A stretch of DNA of 64,000 nucleotides. Origin: CAZNKU01 sp045541135. Its GTDB lineage: Bacteria > Bacillota > Clostridia > Monoglobales > Firm-18. A model generated the notes under the pieces. That model was not told where the DNA came from. It did no database searches and saw nothing but the letters and a program-made list of their open reading frames with translations. A program made the position numbers and the translations under genes. Location: NCBI GenBank assembly GCA_045541135.1, contig JAZQIO010000038.1, positions 1-64,000 on the forward strand, written 5' to 3'. Shown one piece after another: positions 51,426 to 60,219 of the stretch. How positions within the stretch are numbered: the stretch's first letter is position 1; every line of letters starts with the position of its first letter.

Positions 51426-52028
51426 TTAATTAAGAATACACAAGACGAACAGCGGAATATAGCAACTTATCAAAATTAATCTTTGCCAAAGACCACCATA
51501 CCTCAAAACTGTATCTGAAAACTTTTCTTTCTCTCCCATAATAAAGAAGCAAAAAAACACAAATGCGGTAACAAAGCTTAAAAGCGAAATTAAACCTATA
51601 AAGAATTTTGAGATTTGAAACTGCAATACCGCCAACAGAAATGGCACAATAAGCAAGGCGACAAATCCAATTGCGGAAGCTCCACCGTGAATTTTGGTTA
51701 TAGTATCTTCATTGTTTTTGTTTTCATTGAGTGGACAGAAACCTGAAATAATTTCACAACCAACCCCATATATCATAAGTAATAGCCATATTACTATTGT
51801 CAATCCACCACAAAATTCTTGATACAAAGCATACGGAGCAATGCAGAATACAATACCGGACAGGATACAGCATATGTTATATATCCACTTCACAGGGCTT
51901 TGACGTGAACCAAGTACAGAAAGAGCCATTTCTTTGTGGCTGTAATTCGGATAGAAATGAGCAAGAATTAATGGCAACAGATTATCAATAAAAAGTGTTA
52001 TAATCCATATATAAATCAGTACTTTCAT
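51426..52028 (-). CDS. DUF998 family membrane protein
   Basis: A 200-residue protein with six hydrophobic helices. LSVLGSRQSPVKWIYNICCIL and GCEIISGFCPLNENKNNED...KIHGGASAIGF are typical of the DUF998 family, whose function is not known. AGGGAATGAAG lies upstream of ATG 52028. It stands alone between a terminator and the tRNA region. Confidence 0.75.
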   Translation of the reverse strand: MKVLIYIWIITLFIDNLLPLILAHFYPNYSHKEMALSVLGSRQSPVKWIYNICCILSGIVFCIAPYALYQEFCGGLTIVIWLLLMIYGVGCEIISGFCPLNENKNNEDTITKIHGGASAIGFVALLIVPFLLAVLQFQISKFFIGLISLLSFVTAFVFFCFFIMGEKEKFSDTVLRYGGLWQRLILISCYIPLFVLCILN

Positions 52029-52250
52029 GTTTATTCTTCATTCCCTAATAATAGTATTTGTTGAACATATTATACTACGAAACAAGTTTTTTTTCAATCC
52101 AATATATAACAATGATTTTTCAGGGACTACAGCTTGCAGGCAAGCTGCATAATTCGGCTTGCCAATCAAACTTCGTATATGCTCGCTTTCTTGGAGCCTC
52201 ATTAATCTCACCACGGAAGTCTCCCAAGACCTGAAGGATACACAACAAAA

Positions 52251-52296
52251 AGAGATGCCATATGGCATCTCTTTTTTTTGGTGGACCTTCAGGGAC
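52251..52296. repeat. Partial duplicate of a tRNA 3' end with its terminator hairpin
   Basis: The 26 bases at 52271-52296 are identical to 52468-52493, which contain the CCA end and acceptor/T-arm 3' half (17 nt) of the tRNA at 52476-52552. Immediately before is a perfect 22-bp palindrome (52251-52272) equivalent to the terminator of the intact tRNA. The region 52029-52475 has no convincing gene; ORFs there are low-complexity readings of hairpins and repeats. Confidence 0.7.
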
Positions 52297-52446
52297 ACGT
52301 ATGCTTTGCATACTAATTGCTTGACGACCCAAGCCAGTGGCTTCGGTACCCGTCTGCGCACTTTTTTGCTAAAAATCAGTACACCGTACTGTTTTTCTTA
52401 ACGCAAAAACCCTCTCAGGGTTCGAGTCCTTTCGGTCTGAAAACGT

Positions 52447-52475
52447 AAAAAAGAACACAAAAGTGTTCTTTTTTT
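52447..52475. terminator. Terminator of the tRNA-CAU gene
   Basis: AAGAACAC pairs with GTGTTCTT around AAAA, with A and T tracts on both sides. It works for the minus-strand tRNAs. Confidence 0.8.
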
Positions 52476-52552
52476 TGGTGGACCTTCAGGGACTCGGACC
52501 CCGGACCGACCGGTTATGAGCCGGTTGCTCTAACCAACTGAGCTAAAGGTCC
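52476..52552 (-). tRNA. tRNA with anticodon CAU (elongator Met, or Ile2)
   Basis: On the reverse strand 77 nt form a full cloverleaf with an encoded CCA: acceptor GGACCTT/AAGGTCC, D-arm GCTC/GAGC, anticodon stem ACCGG/CCGGT with loop CTCATAA (anticodon CAT) and T-stem CGGGG/CCCTG. The T-loop reads TCCGAGT, so position 55, normally U (pseudouridine), is C. Whether it is Met or lysidine-modified Ile2 cannot be settled from sequence. It is followed by a terminator. Confidence 0.9.
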
Positions 52553-52571
52553 GTATTAAGTTGAAAAGAAA

Positions 52572-52646
52572 TGGTGACTCATAGGGGATTCGAACCCCTG
52601 TTGCCGCCGTGAGAGGGCGGAGTCTTAACCGCTTGACCAATGAGCC
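52572..52646 (-). tRNA. tRNA-Glu (anticodon CUC)
   Basis: On the reverse strand 75 nt with an encoded CCA: acceptor GGCTCAT/ATGAGTC (one G-U pair), anticodon loop CTCTCAC (anticodon CTC, decoding GAG), and T-arm AGGGG TTCGAAT CCCCT with a normal T-loop. It is transcribed just ahead of the tRNA-CAU gene (19 nt spacer), so they form a two-tRNA operon. Confidence 0.95.
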
Positions 52647-52753
52647 GAATACCTTATCCATTTCAAGGACTTATATATTATATCATAGGTTTTTGGGGAA
52701 TGCAAGTGTTTTTTTGAAAAAAATCGAAATATTTTTGCTATTGTATTATACAG

Positions 52754-52788
52754 AAAAAGGAAACCGCCTTTCAGACGATTTCCGTTTT
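52754..52788 (-). terminator. Terminator after citrate synthase
   Basis: On the minus strand an imperfect hairpin (52774-52783 with 52759-52768, two mismatches) is followed by TTTTT (52758-52754). Confidence 0.65.
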
Positions 52789-52798
52789 TAAAAATGAA

Positions 52799-54163
52799 TT
52801 ATCTTTTATCCAAAGGAATATATTCAGTTTTCTTAACAACGCTTTTGTAAGCAGGTCTTATAATTTTGTTATTTGTCATAACCTCTTCAATTCTGTGTGC
52901 ACACCAACCCACAACACGTGCCATTGCAAACAGTGGTGTATAAAGCTCGCTTGAAATTCCAAGCATACTGTAAACAAAGCCGCTGTAAAAGTCTACGTTT
53001 GCGGCAAGAGCCTGGTTGTTTCCCTTGATTTCGTGGAACAAATCCGGAGTAAGTCTTTCAACCGCCTTGTAAAGTTCAAATTCCTTTTCACAGTTTTTAG
53101 CCTTTGCAAGCTTTGCGGCATATTCCTTAAGCAACACTGCACGAGGGTCTGAAAGTGTGTATACAGCGTGTCCCATACCGTACACGAGACCAGATTTGTC
53201 GTAAGCATCTTTTTTTAGTATTTTTGTAATATAAGCTTTAACTTCTTCTTCGTCTTCCCAATTTTTAACGTTGGATTTTATTTCGTCCATCATACCGATG
53301 ACTCTGTTGTTTGCACCACCGTGTTTTGGTCCCTTCAAAGAACCTACGGAAGCGGCAATTGCAGAGTAAGTGTCAGTACCTGTTGAAGAAACAACCTTTG
53401 TTACAAATGTTGAGTTGTTACCTGCGCCGTGTTCTGCATGAAGAATAAGTGCAAGGTCTAAAACCTTTGCTTCAAGGTCTGTATACTTGTTGTCAGGTCT
53501 TATCATATACAGGAAGTTTTCTGCCATAGAAAGTCCTTTTTGCGGAGAATGAAGGTAAAGGCTCTTTCTGTCATAATAGTGCATTTTTGCACAGTATGCA
53601 TGCGCTATCATAACAGGGAATCTTGCAATAAGCAAAACTGACTGTCTTATTAAGTTTGGTAATGAAAGCTCGTCCGGATTAGGATCGTCTGCATAAAGTG
53701 CCAATACACATTTTGCGAGCTTGTTCATAATGTCCGGAGTAGGATTTTTAAGTATAATGTCTTCAGTAAAGTCCTTTGGAAGATTCATAGATTCATTTAA
53801 AAGCTCAGTAAAGCTTGTAAGCTGTGATTTTGTGGGAAGCTTACCGAAGGTAATAAGAAAAATCGTCTCCTCAAAACCGAATCTGTCTTCCTCAATGCAG
53901 TTACGTACCATATCTGTTACGTTAACACCACGGTAGCGAAGTCTGCCCTCAACATCTACCTTTTCGTTTTCGTCAAAAATATATCCGTGAACGTCGCCTA
54001 TATTTGTAAGACCAACAAGTACACCTGTACCGTTTGAGTTTCTAAGACCTCTTTTTACATTGTACTGATTATAGTAAGCAGGGTCTATAAAATTGCTTTC
54101 GTTAGCTATTTCAAAAAGCTTGTCTACTATCTCGTGGTCGTTGAAATAATTTTCTGAATTCAT
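52799..54163 (-). CDS. gltA: Citrate synthase
   Basis: A 454-residue enzyme condensing acetyl-CoA and oxaloacetate to citrate. Catalytic motifs are ALILHAEHGAGNNSTFV (His of the first site), GPKHGGANN, YGMGHAVYTLSDPRA (second His and Arg) and ANVDFYSGFVYSMLGI (Asp). The N-terminal extension with GLRNSNGTGVLVGLT is typical of the longer type of citrate synthase found in Clostridia. It supplies 2-oxoglutarate for glutamate synthesis in anaerobes with a partial TCA cycle. AGGTG precedes ATG 54163. No aconitase or isocitrate dehydrogenase gene is adjacent. Confidence 0.95.
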   Translation of the reverse strand: MNSENYFNDHEIVDKLFEIANESNFIDPAYYNQYNVKRGLRNSNGTGVLVGLTNIGDVHGYIFDENEKVDVEGRLRYRGVNVTDMVRNCIEEDRFGFEETIFLITFGKLPTKSQLTSFTELLNESMNLPKDFTEDIILKNPTPDIMNKLAKCVLALYADDPNPDELSLPNLIRQSVLLIARFPVMIAHAYCAKMHYYDRKSLYLHSPQKGLSMAENFLYMIRPDNKYTDLEAKVLDLALILHAEHGAGNNSTFVTKVVSSTGTDTYSAIAASVGSLKGPKHGGANNRVIGMMDEIKSNVKNWEDEEEVKAYITKILKKDAYDKSGLVYGMGHAVYTLSDPRAVLLKEYAAKLAKAKNCEKEFELYKAVERLTPDLFHEIKGNNQALAANVDFYSGFVYSMLGISSELYTPLFAMARVVGWCAHRIEEVMTNNKIIRPAYKSVVKKTEYIPLDKR

Positions 54164-54559
54164 AATAACACCTCGTTATTTTGCAAAATTAATTTTTATT
54201 TTTCATATTATACCTTAAAAAACCTATAAAGTCAAGGTCTCTAGATACATAAAACCACATAAAATGAAATTTTTTTTGTGTTTTTTTCACAAATCGGTAT
54301 TAAAATTTGTAAAATCAAAGCTAAAATACTCAAAAATGAAAAAATCTCATCTGTTTTTGTCAAGAATACTGAGATTTGGTGTTTTTTGACGTAAAACACT
54401 CTGAAGGATTGCTTTTTTATGACCATTTTCACCTAAAAAAACGCAGATATGTGGGTAATTTTAACAATAAATAACCAAAAGCACTTTTTTACTTTACAAA
54501 ATACAAATTTTGTAGTATTATATATGTTAGCATTATTGTGTTTTAAAGGCGGTGTATTA
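54164..54559. other. Intergenic region between gltA and thrC
   Basis: About 400 very AT-rich bases between divergent genes. No ORF is convincing, and no T-box, riboswitch or clear hairpin was seen. Promoters for both genes must lie here, but no strong -35/-10 pair stood out. Confidence 0.4.
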
Positions 54560-56062
54560 ATGAATTACAACAGTACAAGAAGCAAAGACTATGAATGTAC
54601 AAGCTCACATGCTATAAAGACAGGTCTTGCTCCTGATGGAGGACTTTTTGTACCCGATGATTTTCCTTCAGTTTCAATACATGAAATTGATAAAATGAAA
54701 GACTGCACCTATGTACAGCGTGCTGAAAATATTATTGGCAAATATCTTACGGATTTTACCGCTGATGAGATTGCCGAATGCGTTAATGCTGCGTATAACA
54801 GGGAAAAATTCGGGTCAGACAGTATTACTCCCGTTTACAAACTTAACAACAATGTGTATTTCCTTGAATTGTGGCACGGTGTTACCTGTGCATTTAAGGA
54901 TGTTGCACTTCAGATTTTGCCTCACTTTTTAACAAAGGCAATTAAAAAGACTAACGATGACAGAACCGTTGTTATTCTTGTTGCTACGTCAGGTGACACG
55001 GGTAAGGCTGCATTAGAAGGCTTTAAGGATGTCGAGGGCACAAAGATTGCAGTGTTTTATCCAAACGACGGGGTTTCCGATATTCAAAGATTACAAATGA
55101 TTACTCAGGACGGTAATAATGTTGCGGTAGGCGGCATACTCGGTAACTTTGACGATGCACAAAGCGGTGTGAAAAAGATTTTTACAGATGAGGAATTTAA
55201 AAAGTTCCTTGATGAAAAGGGCTATATGCTTTCATCCGCAAACTCCATAAACTGGGGCAGATTGCTTCCGCAGATTGTTTATTATTTCTCCTCATATTGC
55301 GATATGCTGAAGGCAGGGGAAATAAGCCTTGGTGATAAAGTGAACTTTGTGGTTCCAACAGGTAACTTCGGTGACATTCTTGCAGGTTATTATGCCAAGA
55401 AAATGGGACTTCCCGTTAACAAGCTTATCTGTGCTTCAAATGAAAATAACGTTCTTACAGATTTTATCCGTACAGGCGTATATAACAAAAACAGAGATTT
55501 CCGTGTTACTGCATCTCCTTCAATGGATATACTTATTTCAAGTAACCTTGAAAGATTTTTGTATGATGTTGCAGGCAATGATTGCGGTACCGTAAAAGGA
55601 TATATGGAAGCTCTTGCAGCTGAGGGTAAATACGAAGTAAGTGAAGATATGAAGGATAAAATTTCCGAAATACTTTGGGGTGGTTGCTGTGATGACAACG
55701 ACACATTGCTTACAATAAAAGATACCTTCGAAAGCTACGGGTACATAATGGATACACATACTGCAGTAGGAAAAAATGTTTACGACCAGTATTTGTTTGA
55801 AACAGGAGATATGTCAAAAACTGTTATACTTTCCACAGCAAGTCCTTACAAATTCAACAATGCTGTTTTAACAGCACTTGAAGGTGAGGAAACCCTGGAA
55901 GGTAAAAATGAATTTGACCTATTGGATCAGCTTAATGAAAAAACTTCTCTGGATATACCAAAATCTTTGGATGAACTGAGAACAAAAACTCCGAGATTTA
56001 CAGATTCTGTTGAAAAAGACAAATTAAAAGAATTTGTATGTAGTAAGCTGTTGGGAATATAA
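54560..56062 (+). CDS. thrC: Threonine synthase
   Basis: A 500-residue PLP enzyme converting O-phosphohomoserine to threonine. It has the N-terminal NYNSTRSKDYECTSSHAI domain of the yeast/E. coli-like class, the PLP Lys in ELWHGVTCAFKDVALQ, the Ser/Thr-binding LVATSGDTGKAALEGF and the phosphate-binding VPTGNFGDILAGY. The start is ATG 54560, with AAAGGCGGTG upstream and a family-like N-terminus; the longer frame from ATG 54449 adds 37 residues of hydrophobic, low-complexity sequence. A hairpin (GTTGGG...CCCAAC) overlaps the stop codon but lacks a T tract. No other thr gene is adjacent. Confidence 0.95.
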   Translation: MNYNSTRSKDYECTSSHAIKTGLAPDGGLFVPDDFPSVSIHEIDKMKDCTYVQRAENIIGKYLTDFTADEIAECVNAAYNREKFGSDSITPVYKLNNNVYFLELWHGVTCAFKDVALQILPHFLTKAIKKTNDDRTVVILVATSGDTGKAALEGFKDVEGTKIAVFYPNDGVSDIQRLQMITQDGNNVAVGGILGNFDDAQSGVKKIFTDEEFKKFLDEKGYMLSSANSINWGRLLPQIVYYFSSYCDMLKAGEISLGDKVNFVVPTGNFGDILAGYYAKKMGLPVNKLICASNENNVLTDFIRTGVYNKNRDFRVTASPSMDILISSNLERFLYDVAGNDCGTVKGYMEALAAEGKYEVSEDMKDKISEILWGGCCDDNDTLLTIKDTFESYGYIMDTHTAVGKNVYDQYLFETGDMSKTVILSTASPYKFNNAVLTALEGEETLEGKNEFDLLDQLNEKTSLDIPKSLDELRTKTPRFTDSVEKDKLKEFVCSKLLGI

Positions 56063-56080
56063 ACCCAACAACTTAAAAGA

Positions 56081-56254
56081 TTATCTTGCCTTGAAAGTTT
56101 CGCAGTCTGTTTCGGATGTTGTTGTGGCACTGCTTGGACCTACATTGATATGTCCTGCCATACACTTTTTGTTGTCGTTGTATACACAGTCTGATACGTG
56201 ACAGCAAATTCCGCAGATTTCGTCTTTGTTGGTTGAATTACAGTTGTTTTGCAT
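56081..56254 (-). CDS. DUF1540 domain small Cys-rich protein
   Basis: A 57-residue protein with the DUF1540 pattern: CGICCHVSDCVYNDNKKCMAG, then HINVGPSSA and DCETFKAR, giving six cysteines that probably bind a metal. Such proteins are common in spore formers and their role is unknown. The start is ATG 56254, 9 nt after AAGGGAG; the in-frame ATG at 56263 is too close to the RBS. It is convergent with thrC. Confidence 0.85.
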   Translation of the reverse strand: MQNNCNSTNKDEICGICCHVSDCVYNDNKKCMAGHINVGPSSATTTSETDCETFKAR

Positions 56255-56317
56255 AAATAACATCTCCCTTCAGCGTTATTATTGTCATTTGGAGAAATAT
56301 TATACAAGGGTGAAATT

Positions 56318-56995
56318 ATGGCATTGTTTTCTATATCGGATTTGCATCTTTCCTTTGGTGCAGACAAGCCAATGGATGTATTCGGTAAAAAATGGGAAAA
56401 TTACGAAGAAAAATTAAAAATCAACTGGAACAGCATTGTTGCGAAAGATGACATTGTTATTGTAAACGGTGATAACTCCTGGGCAACTTATTTGGAAGAT
56501 ACCTTTAAGGACTTCAGCTTTATAAACAGCTTAAATGGTACAAAGCTGATATCAAAGGGAAATCACGACTATTGGTGGTCAACTATGAGCAAGCATCAAA
56601 AGTGGTGTGAGCAAAATAGTTTTGATACAATAAAATTTTTGCATAATAATTATTATATGTATGCAGAAACCGCAATATGCGGTACAAGAGGATGGCAACT
56701 TACCAAGTGCGACGAGGATGATATGAAGGTTCACAACCGCGAGCTTGAACGTCTTAAAATTTCACTTGACCTTGCTGTCAAAGAAAATCCACGCAACATA
56801 ATTGTTGCATTGCATTTCCCGCCTGATGAACATTTTCGTCGATTGATTGAAGGATATAATGTGGACTTGTGTCTTTTTGGTCATCTTCACGGGTTGGGTT
56901 TTAAGGACTATAAAGACTATGAAGAAAACAGAATAGCTTACAAGCTTGTATCTTGTGACTATTTAGAGTTTCTACCTTATAAAATAATGTCTTGA
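56318..56995 (+). CDS. Metallophosphoesterase (calcineurin-like)
   Basis: A 225-residue cytoplasmic protein. Metal-site motifs in order: SISDLHLSFG, VNGDNSWATY, SKGNHDYWWST, ALHFPPDEH and FGHLHGLGFKD. The segment GDNSW, with Trp after the metal-bound residues, and GNHDYWW match the group of Firmicutes 'Ser/Thr phosphatase-like' single-domain phosphoesterases. The substrate is unknown. ATG 56318 with AAGGGTG is preferred over a TTG at 56282. The trigger factor promoter overlaps its last codons. Confidence 0.85.
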   Translation: MALFSISDLHLSFGADKPMDVFGKKWENYEEKLKINWNSIVAKDDIVIVNGDNSWATYLEDTFKDFSFINSLNGTKLISKGNHDYWWSTMSKHQKWCEQNSFDTIKFLHNNYYMYAETAICGTRGWQLTKCDEDDMKVHNRELERLKISLDLAVKENPRNIIVALHFPPDEHFRRLIEGYNVDLCLFGHLHGLGFKDYKDYEENRIAYKLVSCDYLEFLPYKIMS

Positions 56996-57020
56996 AAAAA
57001 ACAAAAAAATATGTTAAAAT
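56992..57020 (+). promoter_or_regulatory. Predicted promoter of tig-clpP-clpX
   Basis: TTGAAA (56992-56997), a 17-nt spacer and TAAAAT (57015-57020). The -35 overlaps the stop codon of the phosphoesterase gene. Confidence 0.75.
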
Positions 57021-57054
57021 TATATGATAAGAAATTGGAAGGAGCAATTTTAAA

Positions 57055-58326
57055 ATGGCAAAGTTAGAAAAGATAGAAAACAGCGTAGCGGAGTTTAAAT
57101 TAGACATTACTCCCGAAAAATTTGAAGAAGGAATGAAAAAGTCTTACAATAAAAATGTTAAGTATATAAATGTTCCGGGCTTCAGAAAAGGTAAAGCACC
57201 TCGTGTGATGATTGAAAAAATGTACGGTGCAGAAGTATTTTATGAAGATGCACTAAACTTCGTATTTGGCGATGTTTATGAAGAAGCAGTTAAGGAACTT
57301 GAACTTGATGTAGTTGACCAGCCTGAAATTACAGACGTAAGTGAAATCAAAAAAGGTGAAAATACTACTCTTTCAGTTAAAGTAACTGTAAAGCCTGAAG
57401 TTAAATTGGGTAAATATAAAGGTATTAAACTTGAAAAAGTTGAGTATAATGTAAGCGATGAAGATGTAGATGCAGAAATTTCCAGATTGCAGGAAAGAAA
57501 CTCAAGAGTAGTTGAAGTTGAAGACAGAGCTGTTGAAAAGGATGACATCGCAGTTATAGACTTTGAAGGCTTTAAAGATGGTGTTGCTTTTGAAGGTGGC
57601 GCCGGTAAGGACTTCGAACTTACAATCGGTTCCGGTCAGTTTATCCCCGGCTTTGAAGATCAGCTTATCGGTGCTAACAAGGGTGATGACGTTACAGTAA
57701 ACGTAACTTTCCCTGAAGATTATCATGCTGAAGATTTGAAGGGTGCTGCAGTAGAATTCAAGGTTAAGATTAATGCTATTAAGAAAAAAGAGCTTCCTGA
57801 ACTTGATGACGAATTTGCAAAGGATGTTTCTGAATTCGATACATTTGACGAACTTAAAGCAGATACAAAAGCAAAGCTTGAAAAACAAAATGCAGATAAG
57901 GCAAAGGCTGAAACAGAAGATAAAGCTATTGAAGCTGTTGCCGAAAAGACAGAGGTTGAAATTCCTGAATGCATGATCAACCATCAGCTTGAAAATATGC
58001 TTAGAGATTACGATGCAAGACTTCAGGGTCAGGGCATCAACCTACAGCAGTATTTCCAGATGACAGGTATGACTGCAGATTCATTCAAGGAACAGTTTAA
58101 AGACCATGCTACAAAGCAGGTTAAGGTTTCTTTGACACTTGAAGCTATTGCTAAGGCTGAAAAGGTTGAAGCATCTGCTGAAGAAGTTGAAGAAGAATAT
58201 AACAAGATTGCAGAAAACTATCAGATGAAGGCTGAAGATATCAAAAAATTCATCCACGAAGACGATATTAAAGACGGCATCGTAAACAGAAAAGTTGTTG
58301 AAATGATAGTTGCTGAATCTAAGTAA
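57055..58326 (+). CDS. tig: Trigger factor
   Basis: A 423-residue ribosome-associated chaperone with peptidyl-prolyl isomerase activity. The ribosome-binding signature GFRKGKAPRVMIEKMYG is at about residues 42-58. The FKBP-type PPIase domain is at about 150-240 (DIAVIDFEGFKDGVAFEGG, LTIGSGQFIPGFEDQLIGANKG), and the helical C-terminal chaperone arms at about 245-420. The length is normal. GGAAGGAG precedes ATG 57055. It is the first gene of a conserved Firmicutes operon with clpP and clpX, linking nascent-chain folding to proteolysis. Confidence 0.96.
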   Translation: MAKLEKIENSVAEFKLDITPEKFEEGMKKSYNKNVKYINVPGFRKGKAPRVMIEKMYGAEVFYEDALNFVFGDVYEEAVKELELDVVDQPEITDVSEIKKGENTTLSVKVTVKPEVKLGKYKGIKLEKVEYNVSDEDVDAEISRLQERNSRVVEVEDRAVEKDDIAVIDFEGFKDGVAFEGGAGKDFELTIGSGQFIPGFEDQLIGANKGDDVTVNVTFPEDYHAEDLKGAAVEFKVKINAIKKKELPELDDEFAKDVSEFDTFDELKADTKAKLEKQNADKAKAETEDKAIEAVAEKTEVEIPECMINHQLENMLRDYDARLQGQGINLQQYFQMTGMTADSFKEQFKDHATKQVKVSLTLEAIAKAEKVEASAEEVEEEYNKIAENYQMKAEDIKKFIHEDDIKDGIVNRKVVEMIVAESK

Positions 58327-58345
58327 TTTATCAGGGGGAATCATA

Positions 58346-58930
58346 ATGAGCTTAGTACCAACAGTAATTGAACAGACAAACAGAGGAGAAAGGGCATACG
58401 ACATATATTCCCGACTGTTAAAGGACAGAATCATCATTTTGGGTGAAGAGGTTAATGATGTGTCCGCAGGGTTGGTTGTTGCACAGCTATTGTTTTTGGA
58501 AGCTGAAGATCCTGAAAAGGATATAAGTCTTTACATCAACAGCCCCGGTGGAAGCATTACAGCAGGTATGGCAATTTATGATACTATGCAGTATATTAAA
58601 TGCGACGTTTCTACAATTTGTATGGGCATGGCGGCAAGTATGGGCGCATTCTTACTTTCAGCAGGTGCAAAGGGCAAAAGATATGCTTTGCCAAACAGTG
58701 AAATAATGATTCACCAGCCTCTTGGCGGAATGCAGGGACAGGCTACTGACATTAAAATCCATGCAGACAGAATTATAAGAATCAAGCAGAATTTAAATGA
58801 AATTCTTGCAAAAAATACCGGCAGACCTTTGGATGAAATTATTTGCGACACAGAAAGAGATAATTTTATGTCAGCAGATGAAGCTGCGGCTTACGGTCTG
58901 ATAGATAAGGTTATTACAAGCAGACCATAA
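58346..58930 (+). CDS. clpP: ATP-dependent Clp protease proteolytic subunit
   Basis: A 194-residue serine peptidase that forms a two-heptamer barrel with Clp ATPases. The catalytic triad is Ser in MGMAASMGAFLL, His in EIMIHQPLGGMQG and Asp in ICDTERDNFMSA. The N-terminal region SLVPTVIEQTNRGERAYDIYSRLL is canonical. The start is ATG 58346 with AGGGGGAA upstream (19 nt after tig); a TTG at 58310 in frame lies inside tig. It works with ClpX, encoded next. Confidence 0.97.
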   Translation: MSLVPTVIEQTNRGERAYDIYSRLLKDRIIILGEEVNDVSAGLVVAQLLFLEAEDPEKDISLYINSPGGSITAGMAIYDTMQYIKCDVSTICMGMAASMGAFLLSAGAKGKRYALPNSEIMIHQPLGGMQGQATDIKIHADRIIRIKQNLNEILAKNTGRPLDEIICDTERDNFMSADEAAAYGLIDKVITSRP

Positions 58931-58953
58931 TTACTCGGAGGTATATACCTGGT

Positions 58954-60195
58954 ATGAATGAAACTAATTTATCAAAATGTTCGTTTTGCGGCAAGCCCAG
59001 CAATCAACTGATTGTAGGGCCTGACGTAGCCATATGCAGTGACTGTATAAGAGCTTGCATAAGTATTATTGAAGACGAATTTGACGATAAGATTACAACT
59101 GAAGAACCAAAATTTTTGAATGTTCCTAAGCCAAAGGAAATAAAAAATATTCTTGATGATTATATAATCGGTCAGGATTATGCAAAAAAACAACTTGCGG
59201 TTGCGGTTTATAATCACTATAAAAGAATAAACACGGATAAAAAGGAAGATGACGGTGTCGAAATACAAAAAAGTAATATTTTGATGCTTGGTCCTACGGG
59301 TTCGGGCAAAACATTACTTGCTCAGACTCTGGCAAAAATACTGGACGTTCCTTTCGCAATTGCCGATGCTACTGCACTTACAGAGGCAGGATACGTTGGT
59401 GAAGATGTGGAAAATATTCTGCTTAAGCTTATTCAGGCAGCAGATTATGACCTTAAAAAAGCTGAAAAGGGTATTATTTATATTGATGAAATTGATAAAA
59501 TTACCCGTAAGGCTGAAAATGTTTCAATTACAAGAGACGTAAGCGGTGAGGGTGTACAGCAGGCACTTCTTAAAATATTGGAAGGTACTGTTGCTTCCGT
59601 TCCTCCTCAGGGTGGCAGAAAGCATCCTCAGCAAGAGCTTATTCCAATAGATACAACAAATATCTTATTTATATGCGGTGGTGCATTTGACGGGCTTGAA
59701 AAAATAATCGGAAGCCGCATAGGTAAAAAATCTCTTGGGTTTGGTGCTACTATCGAAAGCGCTAAAAACAAAGATGTGGGTGAGATTTTTAAAGAAGTTC
59801 GTCCGCAGGATTTAATTAAATTTGGTATTATTCCTGAATTTATAGGTCGTGTTCCGGTAGTGGCAACATTGGAAACTCTGGACGAAGAAGCTTTAATTTC
59901 AATTCTTACTAAACCAAAAAATGCATTGGTTAAGCAGTATAAAAAGCTTTTGGGGCTTGATGATGTAGAGCTTGAATTTACAGATGAAGCGCTTGTTGCA
60001 GTTGCCAAAAAGGCTATTGAGCTTAAAACCGGTGCAAGAGGCCTACGTTCAATTTTAGAAGATACTATGACAGACATAATGTTCGAAATACCTTCAAATG
60101 AAAAAATACAGAAGGTTACTGTAACGGAAAGTTGTATTACTGATGGAGAGTTGCCTAAAATTTCCGTTGTTGAAAAGAGAAAAGCAATAAAATAA
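58954..60195 (+). CDS. clpX: ATP-dependent Clp protease ATP-binding subunit ClpX
   Basis: A 413-residue AAA+ unfoldase that feeds substrates to ClpP. The N-terminal zinc-binding domain has CSFCGKPSNQLIVGPDVAICSDCI. The AAA+ core has Walker A MLGPTGSGKTLLAQ, Walker B IIYIDEIDK, the pore-loop GYVGEDVENILLKLI and an arginine finger region near RPQDLIKFGIIPEFIGR (sensor 1/IGF-loop region follows the same order as in known ClpX). CGGAGG lies 12 nt before ATG 58954. It is 23 nt after clpP, the third gene of the operon. Confidence 0.97.
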   Translation: MNETNLSKCSFCGKPSNQLIVGPDVAICSDCIRACISIIEDEFDDKITTEEPKFLNVPKPKEIKNILDDYIIGQDYAKKQLAVAVYNHYKRINTDKKEDDGVEIQKSNILMLGPTGSGKTLLAQTLAKILDVPFAIADATALTEAGYVGEDVENILLKLIQAADYDLKKAEKGIIYIDEIDKITRKAENVSITRDVSGEGVQQALLKILEGTVASVPPQGGRKHPQQELIPIDTTNILFICGGAFDGLEKIIGSRIGKKSLGFGATIESAKNKDVGEIFKEVRPQDLIKFGIIPEFIGRVPVVATLETLDEEALISILTKPKNALVKQYKKLLGLDDVELEFTDEALVAVAKKAIELKTGARGLRSILEDTMTDIMFEIPSNEKIQKVTVTESCITDGELPKISVVEKRKAIK

Positions 60196-60219
60196 TTTGT
60201 ATTGCAATGAGGTAATGTT

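Noticed and set aside
52038..52401. Overlapping reading frames on both strands beside the tRNAs
   Set aside because: They are readings of hairpins and a duplicated tRNA 3' end; no RBS and no protein-like composition.
54449..54559. 37-residue N-terminal extension of threonine synthase from ATG 54449
   Set aside because: No RBS, hydrophobic low-complexity sequence, and the family N-terminus begins at the well-placed ATG 54560.
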